Positions 1 through 5,944 of a stretch of 5,966 nt of DNA are shown here, one piece after another. The position numbers and the translations under genes are program-made. Position 1 is the stretch's first letter, and the number at the start of each line of letters is the position of its first letter. Below the pieces are notes generated by a model. The model was given only the letters and a program-made list of their open reading frames with translations. It had not been told where the DNA came from and did not search any database. The DNA lies in assembly GCA_934202095.1 (NCBI GenBank), contig CAKPXN010000045.1, positions 1 to 5,966 on the forward strand, written 5' to 3'. The stretch comes from an uncultured Veillonella sp. GTDB lineage: Bacteria > Bacillota > Negativicutes > Veillonellales > Veillonellaceae.

Positions 1-40
1 GGCCCTCTATTTTTGTGCTCTAACGAGCACATTCTAATTC

Positions 41-291
41 CTTCTAGAGCCGTTTTCAGGCAAGGTTGTAGAAGTATTGTCTATGTGTATTGATCAATAG
101 AGACGGTGTGGGAAGCCTAGGGCAATAGGGCGTAAAGGAGCGCAGCGACGCATACGTCCATTGCATCAGGTTCGACGAAGACCTTAAGGTATATATTTTA
201 ATTTTGATTATAATCTTAAAACTGCCATGGGCGAGTGTGATAGGAAGCCGCTGATTGATTAAAGGCACACCTGAGGGTGTGTCTTTTTTTT
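41..291 (+). ncRNA. Putative structured RNA or leader, family unassigned
   Basis: Seen: this stretch is about 44% G+C, while the DNA after it is about 17%, and it has no convincing reading frame. Local stems can be drawn at 41-46/69-74 (with GCC/GGC at 49-51/59-61 inside), 104-111 region with 149-158 (about nine pairs with a one-base bulge and G-U pairs, enclosing GCC/GGC and GCG/CGC hairpins), 168-173/177-184, 196-201/216-221 and 224-226/230-232. It ends in an intrinsic terminator. A long-range pairing of 84-87 with 266-269 and 90-98 with 254-262 would enclose the middle hairpins as a multibranch junction. Inference: a small RNA, or the end or leader of a transcript. Span and rod-like closing stem loosely recall 6S RNA, but I see no diagnostic motif. 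I also found no tmRNA, RNase P, SRP, T-box or cobalamin riboswitch consensus. The 5' boundary is arbitrary; another 6-bp hairpin (15-20/25-30) lies just upstream. Confidence 0.35.
261..291 (+). terminator. Intrinsic terminator of the upstream transcript
   Basis: The arm AAAGGCACACC (261-271) pairs with GGTGTGTCTTT (276-286) over 11 bp with one G-U pair and a TGAG loop. It runs into eight consecutive T residues (284-291). Stem and T-run read correctly only on the + strand. It ends whatever is transcribed through 1-260 and lies about 420 bp before nikA, so nikA needs its own promoter unless this is an attenuator. Its 5' arm can alternatively pair with 84-98. Confidence 0.82.
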
Positions 292-333
292 GTATAGCTT
301 TTTATCCTCTATCTGTATGCTATTAATAAATAC

Positions 334-370
334 TTTCATTTATAAACTTTATGAAATGAATTTTCATGAA
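334..370. repeat. Cluster of TTCAT/ATGAA inverted half-sites
   Basis: TTTCAT (334-339) faces ATGAAA (351-356) across 11 bp, and TTCATTT (335-341) faces AAATGAA (354-360). A further TTCAT lies at 363-367, overlapping ATGAA at 366-370. The same half-site forms the palindrome at 577-592. This could be a distal operator, but in DNA this AT-rich such arrangements can arise by chance. Confidence 0.3.
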
Positions 371-532
371 TTGTATATAAATTAGTGAAAACTAAATCTA
401 ATTTTTTAAAACTTATAAAAAATATTAAGAATTAATATTTCTATAGAATTGTAAGTTATAGTAAAATACTACTTTGATGTGATTATATTAATTAGTAATA
501 TTATAAAATAATATTGTTATATAGCATACAAT

Positions 533-571
533 TATATGAATAAACCTATATATGATGAATGAATTATATGA
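533..571 (+). repeat. Three TATATGA direct repeats with 16-bp period
   Basis: Exact TATATGA copies start at 533, 549 and 565, a strict 16-bp period, and a related ATTATGA lies at 584-590. The repeats lie 59-97 bp upstream of the predicted -35 box and directly adjoin the palindrome at 577-592. The half-site resembles the GTATGA half-site of E. coli NikR operators, but the orientation here is direct rather than inverted. A regulator-binding array is an inference. Confidence 0.35.
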
Positions 572-576
572 TATAA

Positions 577-592
577 ATTCATAATTATGAAT
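577..592. promoter_or_regulatory. Perfect 16-bp palindrome, candidate metalloregulator operator
   Basis: ATTCATAATTATGAAT is a perfect two-fold symmetric site (half-site ATTCATAA) about 38 bp upstream of the predicted -35 element of nikA. AT-rich palindromes of this size are typical of Fur-family sites (Fur, PerR, Zur) and NikR-like sites, and nickel importers are commonly controlled by nickel. The sequence does not match the E. coli NikR consensus (GTATGA, 16-nt gap, TCATAC). The regulator therefore cannot be named, and no regulator gene lies in the window. Confidence 0.4.
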
Positions 593-629
593 AAATTATA
601 TAAACGCATTGCCTATGATTTTAACGAAT

Positions 630-657
630 TTGACTTTCAATATCAATATAATATAAG
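630..657 (+). promoter_or_regulatory. Sigma70-type promoter of the nik operon
   Basis: A -35 box TTGACT (630-635) and a -10 box TATAAG (652-657) are separated by 16 bp; each matches consensus at five of six positions. Transcription would start near 664, giving a 5' leader of about 45 nt before the nikA start. It lies well downstream of the terminator at 261-291, so it would drive nikABCDE independently. A TATAAT at 647-652 is closer to consensus but sits only 11 bp from this -35 box. Confidence 0.55.
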
Positions 658-709
658 CTTAGAGCAAATATTACTATATATATCTTTCTCAGCTTGAAAG
701 GAGACCGAA

Positions 710-2290
710 ATGAAAGTTAAGCGTCTTATAGGCGTAGCCGCATTAACTATGGGCTTATTTGGTGTATTAGGGTGTGGTAATTCTACAACAGAGGTACAAA
801 ACCCTGATCAACTTACATTTGTTAATTTCCGTGATATTCGTGACTTGAATCCTCACTTGTACGCAGGTGAAATGTATGCACAAGAATTGTTGTACGATAC
901 ATTAGTACAAATCACTGATACTGGTTATGGCCCAGGTCTTGCTGAGAAGTGGGATATTAGTGAAGATGGTTTAACTTATACATTCCATATTCGTAAAGGT
1001 ATGAAATTCTCTGATGGGGAAGTACTTGATGCAAATGCTATTAAAGCCAACTTTGATGCTATTATGGACAACAAGTCCCGTCACACTTGGTTAGAGTCTC
1101 TTGATTTAATTACAGGTTACGAAGCAACAGATGCTAATACCTTTGTTATTCATTTGTCTAAACCTTACTATCCATTGTTGACTGAATTAGGTGTAACTCG
1201 TCCGTTCGCTATGATTTCTCCAAAATCCATGAAGAATGGTACAACTAAAGACGGTGTAACTTCCTATGTTGGTTCCGGTCCATACAAATTAACAGAAGTA
1301 GTAACTGATAAATACGCTGTATTTGAAGTGAACGAAAATTACTGGGGCGAAAAGCCAAAAATTAAAAAAATCGTAGTAAAAGTTATCCCTGATAACCAAA
1401 CTCGTATCTTGGCGCTTGAAAAAGGTGAAATTGATTTAATCTTCGGTAAAAACATGGTAGATGCTGATGCAATTCGCAAATTTAAAGAGATGAAAGGTTT
1501 CAAAACAGATCTTTCTAAACCGACATCTACACGTCAAATCGTTATTAATACAACTAAGCCTGGCTTGAATGATAAAGCTGTTCGTTATGCATTACAATAT
1601 GCAACGGATAAGAAAAAAATCTCTGAAGGCATCTTCTATGGTTTAGAACCTGCTGCAGATACATTATTTGCTACATCTGTTCCATATGCTGACGTTGGAT
1701 TGAAAGCATATGAGTTCAGCGAAGAAAAAGCTAAATCTACATTGAGTGCTGCTGGCTATGTACTTGGTGCTGATGGTATATACACGAAAGACGGTAAACC
1801 ATTAGAATTCTCCTTGCTATACAATGCAGATAGTGTTACAGAAAAAAATATTGCTGAGTTCTTGCAAGCAGAATATAAGAAAATCGGTATTAAGTTGAAT
1901 ATTAAAGGTGAAGAAGAACAATCTTATCGCGATAATATGAAAGCTGGTAACTTTGATTTAGTATTCAATATCTCTTGGGGTACTCCTTACGATCCTCAAT
2001 CTTCCTTATCTGCTATGCGCCGTCCTGTATATGGTGACTTTGCAGCTCAACAAGGTTTGTCTGATAAGGCAGAAATCGATGCGGCTATTACAGAAATCTT
2101 AACTTCTACGGATGAAACAAAACGTAAAGACTTATATAAATTTGTATTGACTCGTCTCCATGAAGATGCTGTTTACATTCCATTGACATATGAAACTAAC
2201 AAAGCTATTTATAATAGCCGTGTTCAAGGTGTACACTTCATGCCAACACAATATGAAGTACCATTCAAAGATATGTCTTTAAGTAAATAA
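710..2290 (+). CDS. nikA: Nickel-type ABC transporter substrate-binding lipoprotein NikA
   Basis: This is the extracytoplasmic binding protein (solute-binding family 5, NikA/DppA/OppA type) that captures a metal-chelator complex and delivers it to NikBC. Its 526 residues match E. coli NikA (524). Residues 1-22 form a lipoprotein signal peptide with lipobox V19-L20-G21-C22; E. coli NikA is soluble instead. Hallmarks shared with E. coli NikA include LNPHLY (46-51), RHTWLE (124-129), TRPF (163-166), NENYWGEKP (208-216), WGTPYDP (423-429) and TRLHEDAVYIP (481-491). By alignment the E. coli ligand-site residues Arg97, Trp100, Arg137, Trp398 and Tyr402 are kept as R124, W127, R164, W423 and Y427. 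The metal-binding His416 is replaced by Tyr441. The start has AAAGGAG (697-703) six nt upstream. It heads the operon, and two hairpins follow the stop. NikA family membership is secure; the cargo (Ni, Co or another chelate) is not. Confidence 0.92.
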   Translation: MKVKRLIGVAALTMGLFGVLGCGNSTTEVQNPDQLTFVNFRDIRDLNPHLYAGEMYAQELLYDTLVQITDTGYGPGLAEKWDISEDGLTYTFHIRKGMKFSDGEVLDANAIKANFDAIMDNKSRHTWLESLDLITGYEATDANTFVIHLSKPYYPLLTELGVTRPFAMISPKSMKNGTTKDGVTSYVGSGPYKLTEVVTDKYAVFEVNENYWGEKPKIKKIVVKVIPDNQTRILALEKGEIDLIFGKNMVDADAIRKFKEMKGFKTDLSKPTSTRQIVINTTKPGLNDKAVRYALQYATDKKKISEGIFYGLEPAADTLFATSVPYADVGLKAYEFSEEKAKSTLSAAGYVLGADGIYTKDGKPLEFSLLYNADSVTEKNIAEFLQAEYKKIGIKLNIKGEEEQSYRDNMKAGNFDLVFNISWGTPYDPQSSLSAMRRPVYGDFAAQQGLSDKAEIDAAITEILTSTDETKRKDLYKFVLTRLHEDAVYIPLTYETNKAIYNSRVQGVHFMPTQYEVPFKDMSLSK

Positions 2291-2308
2291 TCTTATCCGT
2301 AGAATTAT

Positions 2309-2346
2309 TAAGGAAACGTTATTTAGTAGTACAATAAGTTTCCTTA
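2309..2346 (+). promoter_or_regulatory. First hairpin in the nikA-nikB gap
   Basis: TAAGGAAAC (2309-2317) pairs with GTTTCCTTA (2338-2346) over 9 bp. TTATT (2319-2323) pairs with AATAA (2333-2337) inside, leaving G2318 bulged and a nine-base loop. No T-run follows, so it is not a standard terminator. It begins 18 nt after the nikA stop, where a 3' stem-loop could shield the nikA message from exonucleases. Confidence 0.5.
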
Positions 2347-2366
2347 CATAGATTCAGTTATAGGTT

Positions 2367-2400
2367 ATTAGGCTATTGTAGTTTTCTACAATAGCCTAAT
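2367..2400 (+). promoter_or_regulatory. Perfect 15-bp hairpin in the nikA-nikB gap
   Basis: ATTAGGCTATTGTAG (2367-2381) and CTACAATAGCCTAAT (2386-2400) pair perfectly around a TTTT loop. The following bases (TCACATG) give no T-run, so full termination is unlikely. The hairpin ends 8 nt before the nikB Shine-Dalgarno site. A likely role is stabilising the upstream nikA message or causing partial read-through, so that binding protein exceeds membrane components, as known for other binding-protein operons such as malEFG. The role here is inferred; the hairpin itself is plain. Confidence 0.7.
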
Positions 2401-2420
2401 TCACATGTAAAGGAGTTTAT

Positions 2421-3356
2421 ATGATTGGCTATATTATACGGCGTACATTAACTGCTATTCCTTTGATGTTAGCAATTTCCTTTGTATGCTTTGTTTTTAT
2501 CAATTTGATACCTTCTGATCCAGCAGAGGTAGCTTTACGAGTTCGTCAAACTCCAGTTATTACACCAGAAATTGTAGCCCAAGTTCGGTCTGAACTCGGT
2601 CTCGATGAACCGTTCTTAGTTCGTTATTGGAACTGGTTACTTAGCTGCTTGCAACTAGACTTTGGTGTTAGTTATGTTAATCCAACACGGACTGTATTAA
2701 GTGAGTTTGAGCGTTCCTTACCGGCAACATTGATTTTATCTTTAACATCTCTCGTATTTGTTATTGGTTTAAGCTTACCAATTGGTTTCTTCTGTGCCGT
2801 ATATAAGGATGGTTGGTTTGATCGTATTATGCGTGGCTTCGTATTTATTACGACATCCATGCCAGCATACTGGATAGGGTTGCTCTTGATTTGGGTTGTT
2901 AGTATCAAGCTAGATTTATTACCAACTAGTGGTAGTGCAACGTGGAAGCATTTGATTTTACCGGCTTTCACAGTGAGTCTCACCTATATATCTACCTATA
3001 TTCGTTTAATACGCAATAATATGTTGGAAACAATGAAGGAAGATTTTGTAACCTATGCAACTGTGCGTGGCGTGAAGCAGCATATCATTTTAACTAAACA
3101 TATCCTGAAAAATTCATTGCATACATGTATCGTTGCTATTGGTATGAGTATTCCTCAGCTAATTGCGGGTACCATCGTTGTAGAAAACGTATTTGCTTGG
3201 CCAGGGCTAGGGCAGCTATGCATTAGCTCTATCTTTAACCGGGACTACCCAATCATTCAAACTTATGTATTGTTTATTGGTTTCTTATTCGTTGTGTTTA
3301 ATTTACTGTTTGATATTATCCAGCACATTGTGGATCCACGTTTGAGAGAGGAGTAA
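2421..3356 (+). CDS. nikB: Nickel-type ABC transporter permease NikB
   Basis: NikB is one of the two membrane subunits that form the translocation channel with NikC. The 311 residues compare with 314 in E. coli NikB. The N-terminus (IIRRTLTAIPLMLAI) is typical of DppB/OppB/NikB permeases. Hydrophobic segments lie at about 9-31, 101-127, 137-162, 175-195, 236-256 and 279-302. The EAA-type loop that docks on the ATPases is around 208-233, with the conserved Gly at 217 (YATVRG). The stretch ENVFAWPGLGQL (255-266) plus IFNRDYPIIQ (271-280) matches E. coli NikB closely and favours NikB over DppB. The start has AAAGGAG (2409-2415) five nt upstream and lies 20 nt after a strong hairpin. nikC follows after three nt, and the nikC Shine-Dalgarno site lies inside the end of this gene. 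Confidence 0.92.
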   Translation: MIGYIIRRTLTAIPLMLAISFVCFVFINLIPSDPAEVALRVRQTPVITPEIVAQVRSELGLDEPFLVRYWNWLLSCLQLDFGVSYVNPTRTVLSEFERSLPATLILSLTSLVFVIGLSLPIGFFCAVYKDGWFDRIMRGFVFITTSMPAYWIGLLLIWVVSIKLDLLPTSGSATWKHLILPAFTVSLTYISTYIRLIRNNMLETMKEDFVTYATVRGVKQHIILTKHILKNSLHTCIVAIGMSIPQLIAGTIVVENVFAWPGLGQLCISSIFNRDYPIIQTYVLFIGFLFVVFNLLFDIIQHIVDPRLREE

Positions 3357-3359
3357 CCT

Positions 3360-4184
3360 ATGATTGCCTTGTTGTTACGTAGCAAAATGGTCGTAGGTCT
3401 TATGTCCTTTGTAGGCGTAATTGCTCTAATCGGTATATTCGCCCCTTGGATTGCTCCTCATGATCCTTATGCAAATGATATTTTAATTAAGTTTGCCCCT
3501 TATTCCTTAGATCATCCATTAGGAACTGACCATTTGGGGCGCGATATTTTATCTCGTTTGATTTACGGCATTCGTCCGACTTTGTTTTTATCTTTATTAA
3601 CTATGTTAGCAACTATTAGCTTGGGTGCTATTATGGGCCTTTTATCTGGTTACTTTAGAGGTATCGTAGACGAAGTCATCATGCGCGTCGTAGATATGAT
3701 GTTATCCTTCCCAAGCCAAATTATGATCTTTGCAGTCATTGCCTTGCTTGGTGTAGATGTTCAGAATATTATCATTGCTAATGTTATTATCAAATGGGCT
3801 TGGTATGCTCGCATGATTCGTACCAATGTAATGAAGTATAGAGACCGTAATTTCATTTTGTATTCTCGTTGTATTGGTAGTAAAGAGTCCTATATTTTAG
3901 GTCGTCACTTGTTGCCTAGCATTGCTTCTGAGATGGCCGTATTGGCTAGCCTTGATGTAGGTTGGACTATTATTAATATCTCCACATTATCCTTCTTAGG
4001 CCTTGGTATTCAAGCGCCATTGCCTGAGTGGGGCGCTATGTTGAACGAGGCTAAAAACGTATTAACTGTAAATCCAATGCAAATGATTGCACCAGGTGTG
4101 TCTATCGTGGTACTTGTATCTGCATTCAACTTGTTAGGCGATGCGATTCGAGATGCATTAGATCCGAAGGAGGTTCAGTCGTGA
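3360..4184 (+). CDS. nikC: Nickel-type ABC transporter permease NikC
   Basis: NikC is the second channel subunit, pairing with NikB in the cytoplasmic membrane. It has 274 residues against 277 in E. coli NikC. Family hallmarks are APHDPYAND (32-40), HPLGTDHLGRDILSRLIYG (52-70), the EAA-type loop at about 165-188 (FILYSRCIGSKES then HLLPSI) and LSFLGLGIQAPLPEWGAML (210-228). It ends with the typical NLLGDAIRDALDP (257-269). Hydrophobic segments lie at about 11-32, 74-98, 119-150 (probably two), 189-216 and 243-263. AGGAG (3349-3353) lies six nt before the ATG, within the end of nikB. The stop overlaps the nikD start by four bases, suggesting translational coupling. These motifs are shared by DppC/OppC, so the NikC name rests on operon context and length as well. 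Confidence 0.9.
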   Translation: MIALLLRSKMVVGLMSFVGVIALIGIFAPWIAPHDPYANDILIKFAPYSLDHPLGTDHLGRDILSRLIYGIRPTLFLSLLTMLATISLGAIMGLLSGYFRGIVDEVIMRVVDMMLSFPSQIMIFAVIALLGVDVQNIIIANVIIKWAWYARMIRTNVMKYRDRNFILYSRCIGSKESYILGRHLLPSIASEMAVLASLDVGWTIINISTLSFLGLGIQAPLPEWGAMLNEAKNVLTVNPMQMIAPGVSIVVLVSAFNLLGDAIRDALDPKEVQS

Positions 4185-5008
4185 GCAATATAATATTAGA
4201 CGTTAAGAACCTTCATATCATCTTTGAACAGCCGAAGGTGAGCAAACAAATTCTAGAGGATGTATCGTTCTCCGTGAAAGCTGGTAAATGCCTAGGCATT
4301 TTAGGTGAATCTGGTTCTGGTAAAAGCATGACTACAAAGGCTATCTTAGGTCTTTTAAATCGAGACTTCAAAATTTCTGGTAGCGCTATATTTGAAGGAA
4401 ACGATTTATTACAAATGGGGGATGGAGATCTTCGTACATTACGTGGTTCTGCTATTGGAATGATTTTGCAAAATCCTATGACTTGTTTTGACCCTTTGTA
4501 TAAAATTGGCAATCAGATCTATGAAACTTTTGATGCTCATGGAATTTTTCCTCGTGATCAATATAAGGTAGAGGCGATCAAGATTTTAGAAAAGATGCGC
4601 ATTCATGATCCAGAAGGGGTTCTACAAAAGTTCCCTCATCAATTATCGGGCGGCATGTTACAGCGCGTTATGATTGGTATTGCCATGAGTATGAATCCTC
4701 GATTACTTATCTGCGATGAACCTACAACAGCTATTGATAGTATTACACAATATGAAATCATTAAAGAGTTCCAACGTATTAAGGCGGAAAGTAATGTAGG
4801 AATGCTCTTTATTACTCATGATGTAAGTGTTATCTCTCATATAGCGGATGAAGTAATTGTGCTGAATAAGGGAAAGCTGGTGGATCGAGGCTCTTTCAGT
4901 GAAATATTGAAAAATCCAAAAGATCCGTATACAAAACTATTGATTGAAAAGAAATTGGCTGTAGCAGATCATTATAAATCTGTATTGGCGCAGGGAGGGA
5001 CGTTATGA
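4181..5008 (+). CDS. nikD: Nickel-type ABC transporter ATPase NikD
   Basis: NikD is one of two cytoplasmic ATPases that power the importer, working as a pair with NikE. All nucleotide-binding motifs are present: Walker A GESGSGKS (42-49), Q-loop Gln97, signature LSGGMLQR (155-162), Walker B LLICDEP (175-181), D-loop around AID (184-186) and switch His213. The signature has Met in place of the common Gln, as in E. coli NikD. The C-terminus keeps NPKDPYTKLL (245-254) but stops soon after. It lacks the longer cysteine-containing tail of typical Dpp/Opp ATPases (about 330 residues), which supports NikD (254 in E. coli). The start is GTG, with AAGGAGG (4167-4173) seven nt upstream; it overlaps the nikC stop by four bases, and its own stop overlaps nikE by four. 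Confidence 0.9.
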   Translation: MSNIILDVKNLHIIFEQPKVSKQILEDVSFSVKAGKCLGILGESGSGKSMTTKAILGLLNRDFKISGSAIFEGNDLLQMGDGDLRTLRGSAIGMILQNPMTCFDPLYKIGNQIYETFDAHGIFPRDQYKVEAIKILEKMRIHDPEGVLQKFPHQLSGGMLQRVMIGIAMSMNPRLLICDEPTTAIDSITQYEIIKEFQRIKAESNVGMLFITHDVSVISHIADEVIVLNKGKLVDRGSFSEILKNPKDPYTKLLIEKKLAVADHYKSVLAQGGTL

Positions 5009-5784
5009 TAAAAGCAAATAATGTATGCGTTCACTTCCCTAAAGAACAAGGTAATTTCATCTTTAGAAAAGAGTACCAACAGATTCTTCATGATGTGAGC
5101 TTTACTGTTGAAAAAGGGGAGTGCCTAGGTATTCTCGGTGAATCTGGTAGTGGCAAAAGTACATTGGGACGCGTTATGTGCTCTTTATTGAAGCCTTTTA
5201 AAGGTTCCATGGAGATTGATGGATTAGACTTATATAATAGTAAGGAGTCCTTAGCGCCAGGTACTTTAGCCGTAGTATTTCAAGATTATACGACCTCTGT
5301 TAATACTCGTTTTACAGTACGAGATATTATAAATGAGTCTTTTCTCGTCTTAAAACGCCGCACTGGTGAGCATATCGATGTAAATGCGGAGTGCATAAAA
5401 CTATTGGAGTTAGTTGGATTGAATGAGGATTTCTTATATCGCTATCCGCACCAATTATCTGGTGGTCAGCTCCAACGTGTTTGCATTGCAAGAGCGATTG
5501 CGGTAAAGCCTCAAATTATTCTTTTTGACGAGGCTATTAGTTCTCTAGATGCACATACACAAGTACAAATCATGGACTTGTTAAAAGAGATTAAAGCTAT
5601 GTATGGCTTTACCTATGTTTTTATTACTCACGACTTGCCATCTGTTACATATCTTTGTGATCGAGTGTTATTCTTGTATAAAGGTGTAGTAGAGGAGATT
5701 TTACCTGTAACTAAAATTAGTGAAGCTAAAAGTGAATATGCTCAAAAATTACTTCATTCGATTTTAGATATTAAACATGACTAA
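5005..5784 (+). CDS. nikE: Nickel-type ABC transporter ATPase NikE
   Basis: NikE is the partner ATPase of NikD. Motifs are complete: Walker A GESGSGKS (45-52), Q-loop Gln93 in VFQDYTTSVNTRFTVRDI, signature LSGGQLQR (151-158), Walker B IILFDEA (171-177), D-loop SSLD (179-182) and switch His209. Walker B is followed by Ala rather than Pro, and the Q-loop reads VFQD..SVN.R.TVR. Both features also occur in E. coli NikE, which separates it from DppF/OppF. Length is 259 residues against 268 in E. coli. Translation probably couples to nikD through the ATGA overlap, with GGAGG (4994-4998) six nt before the ATG. It is the last operon gene, and a long hairpin follows 38 nt after the stop. Confidence 0.9.
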   Translation: MIKANNVCVHFPKEQGNFIFRKEYQQILHDVSFTVEKGECLGILGESGSGKSTLGRVMCSLLKPFKGSMEIDGLDLYNSKESLAPGTLAVVFQDYTTSVNTRFTVRDIINESFLVLKRRTGEHIDVNAECIKLLELVGLNEDFLYRYPHQLSGGQLQRVCIARAIAVKPQIILFDEAISSLDAHTQVQIMDLLKEIKAMYGFTYVFITHDLPSVTYLCDRVLFLYKGVVEEILPVTKISEAKSEYAQKLLHSILDIKHD

Positions 5785-5822
5785 GTTTTGGTCTATATAA
5801 TTTAATCCATCCATAAATTTAC

Positions 5823-5879
5823 AAATCCCTCATAAGATATTACATAGTTGACTATATTAATCTTATGAGGGATTTTCTT
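5823..5879 (+). terminator. Long hairpin ending the nik operon
   Basis: AAATCCCTCATAAGAT (5823-5838) pairs perfectly with ATCTTATGAGGGATTT (5860-5875) over 16 bp. The 21-nt loop contains a small inner stem ATAG/CTAT (5844-5847/5852-5855). The exit reads TTTTCTT (5873-5879), a short interrupted T-run. It lies 38 nt after the nikE stop and before the next candidate promoter, so a terminator is the natural reading. The weak T-run leaves some read-through possible. Confidence 0.68.
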
Positions 5880-5907
5880 GATAATAGCCACTTATATGTG
5901 GTATTCT
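5878..5907 (+). promoter_or_regulatory. Candidate promoter of the downstream gene, with internal dyad
   Basis: TTGATA (5878-5883) and TATTCT (5902-5907) are separated by 18 bp and would start transcription near 5914. Between them is a near-perfect dyad, CCAC (5888-5891) facing GTGG (5898-5901) across 6 bp, placed where a repressor would block polymerase. The -10 match is modest and the downstream gene is cut off, so this is tentative. Confidence 0.3.
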
Positions 5908-5944
5908 CATTATGTATGTAAGTCGATGGGAGTGATTATTTTAT

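Larger units (their letters stand above)
292..629. other. Very AT-rich intergenic region upstream of nikA
   Basis: No gene is visible on either strand. G+C is about 17% over 301-660, far below the coding DNA. The region holds inverted TTCAT/ATGAA half-sites at 334-370, three TATATGA direct repeats at 533-571 and a perfect 16-bp palindrome at 577-592. The remainder is simple A/T-rich sequence in which chance -10-like hexamers are frequent, so I do not name further promoters. The length and composition fit a regulatory region that may be bent or bound by proteins upstream of the nikA promoter. Confidence 0.6.

Noticed and set aside
1..93. Open frame from the left edge on the + strand ending at TGA 91-93, as a possible gene tail
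   Set aside because: Its 30 codons show no recognisable protein character and include several rare A/T-poor choices, and the stretch is occupied by hairpins. It is too short to support a gene fragment.
56..268. Open frame of 70 codons on the - strand
   Set aside because: It runs antisense through the structured region and its terminator, has no recognisable motif, and its composition reads like non-coding RNA sequence. The stem-loops and T-run orient this region on the + strand.
41..291. Cobalamin or NiCo (czcD-type) riboswitch controlling the nik operon
   Set aside because: This would be attractive given the metal importer, but I see no cobalamin box or NiCo consensus core. The terminator also lies about 420 bp before nikA, with a good separate promoter in between.
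647..652. TATAAT as the -10 box of the nikA promoter
   Set aside because: It is a perfect hexamer but only 11 bp from the TTGACT -35 box. TATAAG at 652-657 gives a workable 16-bp spacing. It could still act as an alternative -10 with no recognisable -35.
292..709. CRISPR array or iteron-type origin in the AT-rich region
   Set aside because: Repeats are only 7 bp and limited to three copies, with no repeat-spacer pattern and no replication or cas gene nearby.
2367..2400. Intrinsic terminator between nikA and nikB
   Set aside because: The stem is perfect but no T-run follows, and nikB with its own Shine-Dalgarno site begins 20 nt later without a clear promoter. Full termination would silence the rest of the operon.
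2672..2983. Open frame of 103 codons on the - strand
   Set aside because: It is the antisense shadow of nikB, which is clearly coding, and it has no recognisable domain.
4213..4512. Open frame of 99 codons on the - strand
   Set aside because: It is the antisense shadow of nikD across Walker A and the Q-loop, and it has no independent support.
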